Assembly: GCF_947502445.1 (NCBI RefSeq)
Contig: NZ_CANMZW010000012.1
Coordinates: 79,629-143,628 of the forward strand
Length of the DNA stretch: 64,000 nt
Origin: an uncultured Brevibacillus sp.
GTDB taxonomy: Bacteria; Bacillota; Bacilli; Brevibacillales; Brevibacillaceae
Direction of reading: 5' to 3'
Shown: positions 59,262 through 64,000 of the stretch, piece by piece
How positions within the stretch are numbered: the stretch's first letter is position 1
Layout: each line of letters begins with the position of its first letter
Notes under the pieces: generated by a model
The model's database searches: none
Seen by the model: the letters and a program-made list of their open reading frames with translations, nothing else
What the model was told of the DNA's origin: nothing
Position numbers and translations under genes: made by a program

Positions 59262-59393
59262 TAACTAACCTTCATAATATCCAGGAAAGGAATCTTCCTT
59301 GTTACTCCGTTCTCATCTACATGGACTAATCTGGTTCTTGAATCAAGCTCGATGATTCGACCATGTACTTTCTCTAACGTACCCCAAACTAGT
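59262..59393 (-). pseudogene. YolD-like protein fragment
   Basis: 'VWGTLEKVHGRIIELDSRTR' then 'HVDENGVTRKIPFLDIMKV', the C-terminal part of YolD-like proteins (partners of UvrX in prophages). No start and the N-terminal half is absent. Confidence 0.6.
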
Positions 59394-59589
59394 CAGGTAA
59401 AAAAATGCCCACCTCAGTCAGCTGTTTCTTCCAGATGTCAGTGTTATCGACTGCAGCAGTCATCGAAGGACTTCCAAGTTATATCAAGGTATGTTTGCCG
59501 GAATTCAGTCTACGAAAAAGGTTTAAAGTTTCAAAAATAGCGGAAAACAATATGCATATCGTATTTTTTAAGAAAAAGGTGAGTGCAGC

Positions 59590-61302
59590 ATGTTCTTTCA
59601 AAATTTGAAGTTGTCTTACAAAATCTTTACTCTTATTGTGCTAGCATTGATAATGGTGATCGCAGTCGGAGGGGTTGGGTACTTTTCCACAAGAGATGTG
59701 GCCGAAAGCTCGGAAACGTTGTATAAAGAAAATTTTTATGCTGTCGACTTGGTCAGCAAGATCCGTACCAATATGCAGGCTAACGCCTCCTATTTTATGG
59801 AACTAATGGTTACCACAGACCAGAAAAGGAATAAAGAATTAACTGACAATATTGAGCAAGTGAAAAATGATAATGCAAAAATAATAGCCGATCTGGACAA
59901 TATCGCTTTCGATCAGAAGAAAAGCGAGCTGTTCAAGAAATTAAAGGGATTATATGCCACCTACGTTACAGAACGAAATAAAACTATAGAACTGGCTACG
60001 ACCAACAGGAATGCGGACGCGTATCAGTATTATCTAACAAACGTCCGCGCTGTTCAGCAAGAGACCTTTGATGTGATGAAGGAATTCTCAGACTACATGA
60101 ACGATGATATGAGGAAGGTCAATGCAGAAAACAAGCAAAATGCCCAAACTGAGGCTACCTTCATGCTTGCTGCTGTCATCGTGTTTGTTATTCTACTAGC
60201 GGTAATCGGTGTTGTCATTAGCAATATGATTACAAAACCGGTAAAAAAAATACAGGAACTGATGAGCCTGGCTCAATCTGGCGATCTAACCGTATTGGGA
60301 GAATATCAATCCAGGGACGAGATTGGGACACTTACCAGAGATTTTAATCAAATGATCGCTGGACTGCGTGCAGTTGTCAGCAAAATTAACGACAATGCCC
60401 TTTCCTTGGCAGGGAGCTCGGAAGAGTTGGCAGCTAGTGCGGAACAAACAGCCGAAGCCACTACTGTCATTACAACGGCGATTCAGGAAGTAGCCAATGG
60501 CGCGGAGCAACAGCTTCACGGGTCGGAGGAGAGTGCGCGATCCGTGGAAGAAATGGCAATAGGCATCCAAAAAATTGCTGAATCAGCCTATACAGTGTCT
60601 GTCTCCTCCACAGAGGCTTCAGAGGAAGCTATACAAGGAAATACATCGATTCAAGAAGCTGTCGAGCAGATGGACTCAATCAAGGAGGCTGTTGATACCT
60701 CAACCAGTGTCATAAAATTCTTGGGTGAACGCTCTGACGAGATTGTCAAAATCGTAGATGTGATTACCGGCATCGCCTCGCAAACCAATTTATTGGCATT
60801 AAACGCAGCGATTGAAGCTGCCAGAGCGGGAGAGAATGGTAGAGGTTTTGCTGTTGTGGCTGATGAAGTAAGAAAGCTTGCTGAACAATCGGAGGAATCA
60901 GCAAAACAGATTGCACACTTGGTTCACGAGATTCAAAATAATACGACGCATGCCGTAGGCACGATGAGTAAAGTAAACCAAAATGTTCAATCCGGGATCA
61001 GTGTCGTCTACGAGGCAGGTGAATCATTCCAGAAAATAGTAAACAAAATCCAGAACATCACTGATCAAATTCAAGAGGTATCCGCTTTGGCAGAAGAGAT
61101 GTCAGCCAGTTCCGAAGAGATCTCCGCAACTGTTTCTGAGTTTGAGCGGATTTCCAAAGAAACAGCTGGGAACTCACAATTAGTTGCCGCTTCCTCTGAG
61201 GAGCAGTTGGCTACGATGGAGGAGATTTCAGCTTCAACCCAATCTCTTAATATACTGGCACAGGAACTTCAGGAAATTACAGGTACATTTAAGGTAGTAT
61301 AA
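59590..61302 (+). CDS. Methyl-accepting chemotaxis protein
   Basis: 570 residues; AAAGGTGAG before ATG. TM1 about 11-32, extracytoplasmic four-helix-bundle sensor (4HB_MCP type; '[20 protein letters not shown]'), TM2 about 190-210, HAMP 211-265 ([20 protein letters not shown]), then a long coiled-coil signalling domain whose hairpin tip is '[20 protein letters not shown]', '[18 protein letters not shown]'. Passes signals to CheA/CheW. Single gene with terminator; ligand unknown. Confidence 0.95.
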   Translation: MFFQNLKLSYKIFTLIVLALIMVIAVGGVGYFSTRDVAESSETLYKENFYAVDLVSKIRTNMQANASYFMELMVTTDQKRNKELTDNIEQVKNDNAKIIADLDNIAFDQKKSELFKKLKGLYATYVTERNKTIELATTNRNADAYQYYLTNVRAVQQETFDVMKEFSDYMNDDMRKVNAENKQNAQTEATFMLAAVIVFVILLAVIGVVISNMITKPVKKIQELMSLAQSGDLTVLGEYQSRDEIGTLTRDFNQMIAGLRAVVSKINDNALSLAGSSEELAASAEQTAEATTVITTAIQEVANGAEQQLHGSEESARSVEEMAIGIQKIAESAYTVSVSSTEASEEAIQGNTSIQEAVEQMDSIKEAVDTSTSVIKFLGERSDEIVKIVDVITGIASQTNLLALNAAIEAARAGENGRGFAVVADEVRKLAEQSEESAKQIAHLVHEIQNNTTHAVGTMSKVNQNVQSGISVVYEAGESFQKIVNKIQNITDQIQEVSALAEEMSASSEEISATVSEFERISKETAGNSQLVAASSEEQLATMEEISASTQSLNILAQELQEITGTFKVV

Positions 61303-61314
61303 CGATATGAATGG

Positions 61315-61349
61315 AAATCCTCGCATCTGCACAGATAGCGAGGATTTTT
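61315..61349 (+). terminator. Intrinsic terminator of the chemoreceptor gene
   Basis: AAATCCTCGC ... GCGAGGATTT stem with TTTTTC. Confidence 0.88.
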
Positions 61350-61545
61350 CGATGCTGATCTATTTGTGATCTCACTCGTTTTTTTGTCACTCACACTATA
61401 TTTATTAAGTAATGTATTAGTCCCAAAATATCTAGAAACCTTACAAAGTTGTTATAAAAGCGAAAGGTAAATCGATATTAACATTCGTAATATATAAACT
61501 AAAATTCTATTCATGAAACTTATACCAAACGAAATGGAGTTAAAC

Positions 61546-62220
61546 ATGCGAAAAATAATTAACATCTGTGCTATTGTAGCTATCTTATTTGGTCTCTATC
61601 TTGCCTTTACATATAAAGAACCAAGAAACGGTTTCTTAGTAGTAGGAGAAAAACAAGCGATCCAACATATAAAGAATGAACACCAAAATGAAATTAAATC
61701 AGTGGACGTTTATAGTGTCAAGATCACTAAAAGTAATGACAAATCAGTGTTTATTATGAAACAAAAAACCGCTGAGAATGTGATAAAAAAAGGAGTATTA
61801 CGAGAAACCGATAATGATCGCGGTATTGCAACGTCTAATCCGATTCGTTCCCTACCTACAATGATAAATGGTGAAGGAGTAGTACTCTCAAATAACCAGA
61901 ATGAAAATTTGAAAAAATTGGTGATAGGTGACCATGAAATACGAGTCAGTTATGGTAGTAATACTTGGTTTGGTCATGAGCGCAATGCAGATTTTGAAGA
62001 CATGATCTTAATTGTAGATGATGCTACGTTTAATCAAATTTCGGTAGATGAAATATATATGGGAATTATAGAACTCAATAAAGTATATGGAAATAATCAT
62101 GGAATAGTTGATATGAATAATGGAAAATCCGTACAAATCGAAAAGGAGTTCACAAAATTAACCAAGGGAACGACAGGTCAATTCCGATTTCTAAAAGGAT
62201 TATCAATAATAAACCAATAA
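61546..62220 (+). CDS. Membrane-anchored protein of unknown function
   Basis: 224 residues from ATG 61546 (ATGGAG six bases before); the longer frame starts 11 codons earlier without a site. N-terminal anchor 'KIINICAIVAILFGLYLAFTY', then a soluble domain (QAIQHIKNEHQNEIKSVDVY; VVLSNNQNENLKKLVIGDHE; later 'IELNKVYGNNHGIVDMNNGK'). AT-rich compared with the chemoreceptor gene, suggesting acquired DNA. No domain recognised. Confidence 0.75.
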   Translation: MRKIINICAIVAILFGLYLAFTYKEPRNGFLVVGEKQAIQHIKNEHQNEIKSVDVYSVKITKSNDKSVFIMKQKTAENVIKKGVLRETDNDRGIATSNPIRSLPTMINGEGVVLSNNQNENLKKLVIGDHEIRVSYGSNTWFGHERNADFEDMILIVDDATFNQISVDEIYMGIIELNKVYGNNHGIVDMNNGKSVQIEKEFTKLTKGTTGQFRFLKGLSIINQ

Positions 62221-62272
62221 CTAATTGGTTTTAAAATGAACAATAAAGAAGATTTCTTTCGGAGGTTGAAAC

Positions 62273-62659
62273 ATGGCTGGAATTATAGGACATACAGCGG
62301 TTACTACAGTGGCTGCATTGGCATATAGAAAACAATTAAATATTACAACTTTATTTTTCGGAATGGCTCTTCCAGATATTCTGACACACGTATTTGTTTA
62401 CGTTCCATTTATTCCGGGTTTAAATCCAGGCGTCCTAGATGAAACTTTTTTAGGTGGCTTAGCTTGCGCCACACTCTTAACTGCATTAATAATGCTATTA
62501 CTTAAAACAATTCCCAAAGTGATGATTTTATTTAGTTATAAGCAAAGAACATCATTTAAAGTAATCTTTCTTTCAGCTTTAGTAGGTACAGAATTACACG
62601 TTCTCATGGATTTAATTGCAATAAATGGATGGTTATCTGGATGGTTCTCTATCTTCTGA
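62273..62659 (+). CDS. Membrane-bound YdjM/DUF457-like protein
   Basis: 128 residues; TCGGAGG before ATG. Opening 'MAGIIGHTAVTTVAALAYRK', TM2 'LFFGMALPDILTHVFVYVPF' and C-terminal 'GTELHVLMDLIAINGW' place His and Asp residues (H7, LPD, TH, ELH, MD) as in the YdjM/LexA-regulated membrane metal-dependent hydrolase family. Three TM helices, shorter than usual. Probably cotranscribed with the preceding gene. Confidence 0.6.
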   Translation: MAGIIGHTAVTTVAALAYRKQLNITTLFFGMALPDILTHVFVYVPFIPGLNPGVLDETFLGGLACATLLTALIMLLLKTIPKVMILFSYKQRTSFKVIFLSALVGTELHVLMDLIAINGWLSGWFSIF

Positions 62660-62720
62660 TTAGAGGACAAATCCCCTTCCGCGTTAGGCTAATACAATTC
62701 CTTGAAAAATTCATGAAATA

Positions 62721-62754
62721 AGAAAGCCTGCCAGTGTAAGCTGGCACGCTTTCT
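62721..62754. terminator. Bidirectional hairpin
   Basis: AGAAAGC-C-TGCCAG-TGTAAG-CTGGCA-C-GCTTTCT, symmetric; modest T flanks. Between the converging membrane-protein gene and the endolysin remnant. Confidence 0.65.
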
Positions 62755-62755
62755 A

Positions 62756-63254
62756 CTAATTTATAAGAGTCTCCATAACAGTTCGCAGTGAATTGGCTGT
62801 ATAGATAGCAGTCGCCCTTATCTTCTCATCAGGGCTTGCGTTCCACAAGGCCCCGAGTACACCGATGACCTTTTTAGCAGCCTCTTGTCTACAGGTTTAT
62901 TAACAGGTTCCTCCACTTGTTGTGGATTGGTATCCCACCACCCCTCATTTTCCACCCCGTCGTTTAAATCCACATCATGTCCTGCAAACGTCTGACCGTT
63001 CTTGAACTGATACAAATTAGCCGATTTTGACAACTGCCCCTTACTCCAAGCATAAGTCTGCCAAAAGCGCTGGCAGGCTCCTCTCTTTGCCATTGCTTCG
63101 ACGACAGCGTAAGAGCAATACATGCCTTCCTCCACCAGCACGCCCATGCCTTCCCAAGAGGTAGAGAACTTCGGCAGCTCGCCATGCTTCTATAATGGAA
63201 AAAGAATCCACTCCTCAATCGGGTATCTTTCGCCAAATCAATACGAACGTACAT
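62756..63254 (-). pseudogene. Phage-type endolysin remnant (glycoside-hydrolase-like)
   Basis: Frame one: 'LPKFSTSWEGMGVLVEEGMY' ... 'RFWQTYAWSKGQLSKSANLY' 'QFKNGQTFAGHDVDLND', the C-terminal half of the glycoside-hydrolase-like (DUF1906/GH25-type) domain of phage lysins. It then shifts near 62885-62892 into a frame reading 'QEAAKKVIGVLGALWNASPD' ... 'NSLRTVMETLIN'-stop (62756), the usual C-terminal helical module. The N-terminus is lost. Two frame breaks or more: inactive. Confidence 0.78.
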
Positions 63255-63341
63255 TCCGATTCACGGCGTAATTCTCTCGGTTTAATGTGTCTAATCTATT
63301 GACAGAGGTCCACTGCTTCGTATCCTACTGCATATGTACAC

Positions 63342-63701
63342 ATGAAAGCGCATGATATTCAAAGAAACAAGAAATTTACATATGCGCTAAAAACAGCTTT
63401 TGGAGCAGCTGTTATTGAATGGGCAAAAAGCGGTGGACTACCTGACCCACGTAAAGTTAGTGTAGCGGCTGTTGGAGGATTCGGAGTCTATTATTTCCTT
63501 AACACCGATACGGAGAACTTGTATTTTTCGATTAAATACTACTACAGAGAATTGTCTGCAGGTAAGTTCGATATGAACGGAAACTTTGTTGGAGATTACG
63601 AAATTAAGAAAGAAATCAGAGTGACCAAAAAATCTAATTATACTGGTGGCAATATCGAATTAGATGTGAGAAAATCATCTATATTAGATCCTTTCTTTTA
63701 A
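63342..63701 (+). CDS. Protein of unknown function (119 aa), start uncertain
   Basis: 'KTAFGAAVIEWAKSGGLPDP', 'KVSVAAVGGFGVYYFLNTD' and 'NYTGGNIELDVRKSS' suggest a short amphipathic or membrane-inserting N-half and a beta-rich C-half. No ribosome binding site at ATG 63342, and the frame is open for 14 more codons upstream (STASYPTAYVH), so it may be the end of a truncated gene beside the endolysin debris. Confidence 0.5.
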   Translation: MKAHDIQRNKKFTYALKTAFGAAVIEWAKSGGLPDPRKVSVAAVGGFGVYYFLNTDTENLYFSIKYYYRELSAGKFDMNGNFVGDYEIKKEIRVTKKSNYTGGNIELDVRKSSILDPFF

Positions 63702-63715
63702 GGTGAGGTGGGACA

Positions 63716-63886
63716 ATTAGAGTTTTTGGATACTTAATTACTTTCGTGCTTAACTTCATTCTTGCATACTTTATATACGATCAATCCGGCTATGTTAAAC
63801 CTTTCATTCAGTCTGTTTTCATAGTGGTTTTGATTGTATTAATGGATTTAATTTCGAAAAACAAAAAGAAAAAATCAATAAAATAA
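63716..63886 (+). CDS. Small two-TM protein (56 aa) with likely ATT start
   Basis: Strong site AAGGTGAGGTGG directly before ATT 63716, which opens RVFGYLITFVLNFILAYFIY, a second helix (PFIQSVFIVVLIVLMDLI) and a lysine tail to TAA 63886. No ATG, GTG or TTG is in this frame near the site. 14 bp after the previous gene. Confidence 0.55.
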   Translation: MRVFGYLITFVLNFILAYFIYDQSGYVKPFIQSVFIVVLIVLMDLISKNKKKKSIK

Positions 63887-63921
63887 AGACACAAAATAGA
63901 AAAATAACTAAACAGCCTGTA

Positions 63922-64000
63922 TTTGAAGTGACCCCTGTCAAGTAGACAGTAATAAAAAAGCACATTTAAGCAGCCTGAGTCCGATATTCAAATGGACTTA
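63922..64000 (-). mobile_element. IS3-family element, left end (partial)
   Basis: Terminal sequence TTTGAAGTGACCCC then TGTCAAGTAGACAGTA matches the remnant at 58411. On the minus strand, SPFEYRTQAA-stop (63971-64000) is the usual end of an IS3/IS150 OrfB. The element runs off the right edge. Confidence 0.85.

Overview
The window looks like the chromosome of a spore-forming, low-to-moderate GC Firmicute in the Brevibacillus/Paenibacillus range. This rests on strong AGGAGG-type ribosome binding sites, many GTG/TTG starts that only the ribosome binding site reveals, a SpoIIP-type protein, PucR/GAF and MutS2-like proteins, SufR-like regulators and small Firmicute lipoproteins. The genus is an inference. 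No rRNA, tRNA or CRISPR array was found.

Layout. (1) 1-9.3 kb: the 5' end of an AraC-type gene behind a Fur-box-like palindrome; a minus-strand operon of a five-gene peptide-type ABC importer plus an M24-fold hydrolase that lacks three of five metal ligands; and a divergent GAF-PucR regulator. (2) 9.4-14 kb: a DIP1984-like protein, a VOC protein, an exported propeller-like protein, an amidase pseudogene and an ArsR-AHSA1 pair. (3) 14-18.3 kb: a formamidase - zinc ribbon - amide channel operon with a good sigma-54 promoter, divergent from a sigma-54 activator whose sensor resembles the amide sensor AmiC. (4) 18.5-31.4 kb: mostly housekeeping genes (YebC-family, SelO, MurB, A-type Fe-S carrier, MutS2-like without Smr), with two SufR-like regulators, a wrecked MFS gene and a decayed Opp operon. 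(5) 31.5-40.4 kb: an O-methyltransferase with a C-terminal frameshift, a candidate type I toxin-antitoxin locus, an SH3b4-SpoIIP protein, a MarR-controlled hydrolase and a 957-residue multidomain SGNH protein. (6) 40.5-48.1 kb: a YkgJ protein, a GNAT, an arsR-arsI-acr3-arsC operon, a resolvase-domain remnant, an amine oxidase and a lipoprotein. (7) 48.1-58.4 kb: an AT-rich accessory region of many small, mostly minus-strand genes resembling a polymorphic-toxin immunity array (DUF3885, DUF6173, DUF3841 and unknowns), with several broken genes, and a ParB-like / macrodomain / LMW-phosphatase-like / unknown gene set. (8) 58.4-64 kb: two IS3-family remnants in the same orientation bracket phage-like debris (stalk-domain, YolD and endolysin fragments), a chemotaxis receptor and several unknown membrane genes.

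The clearest functional units are the amide module (channel AmiS brings substrate, FmdA hydrolyses it, the AmiC-like sigma-54 activator probably senses it), the arsenic operon (ArsR operators, ArsI C-As lyase, Acr3 efflux, ArsC reductase) and the ABC importer with its own hydrolase and PucR regulator. Coordinates of many starts were moved from the longest reading frame to the codon with the best ribosome binding site; these choices are stated in each entry.
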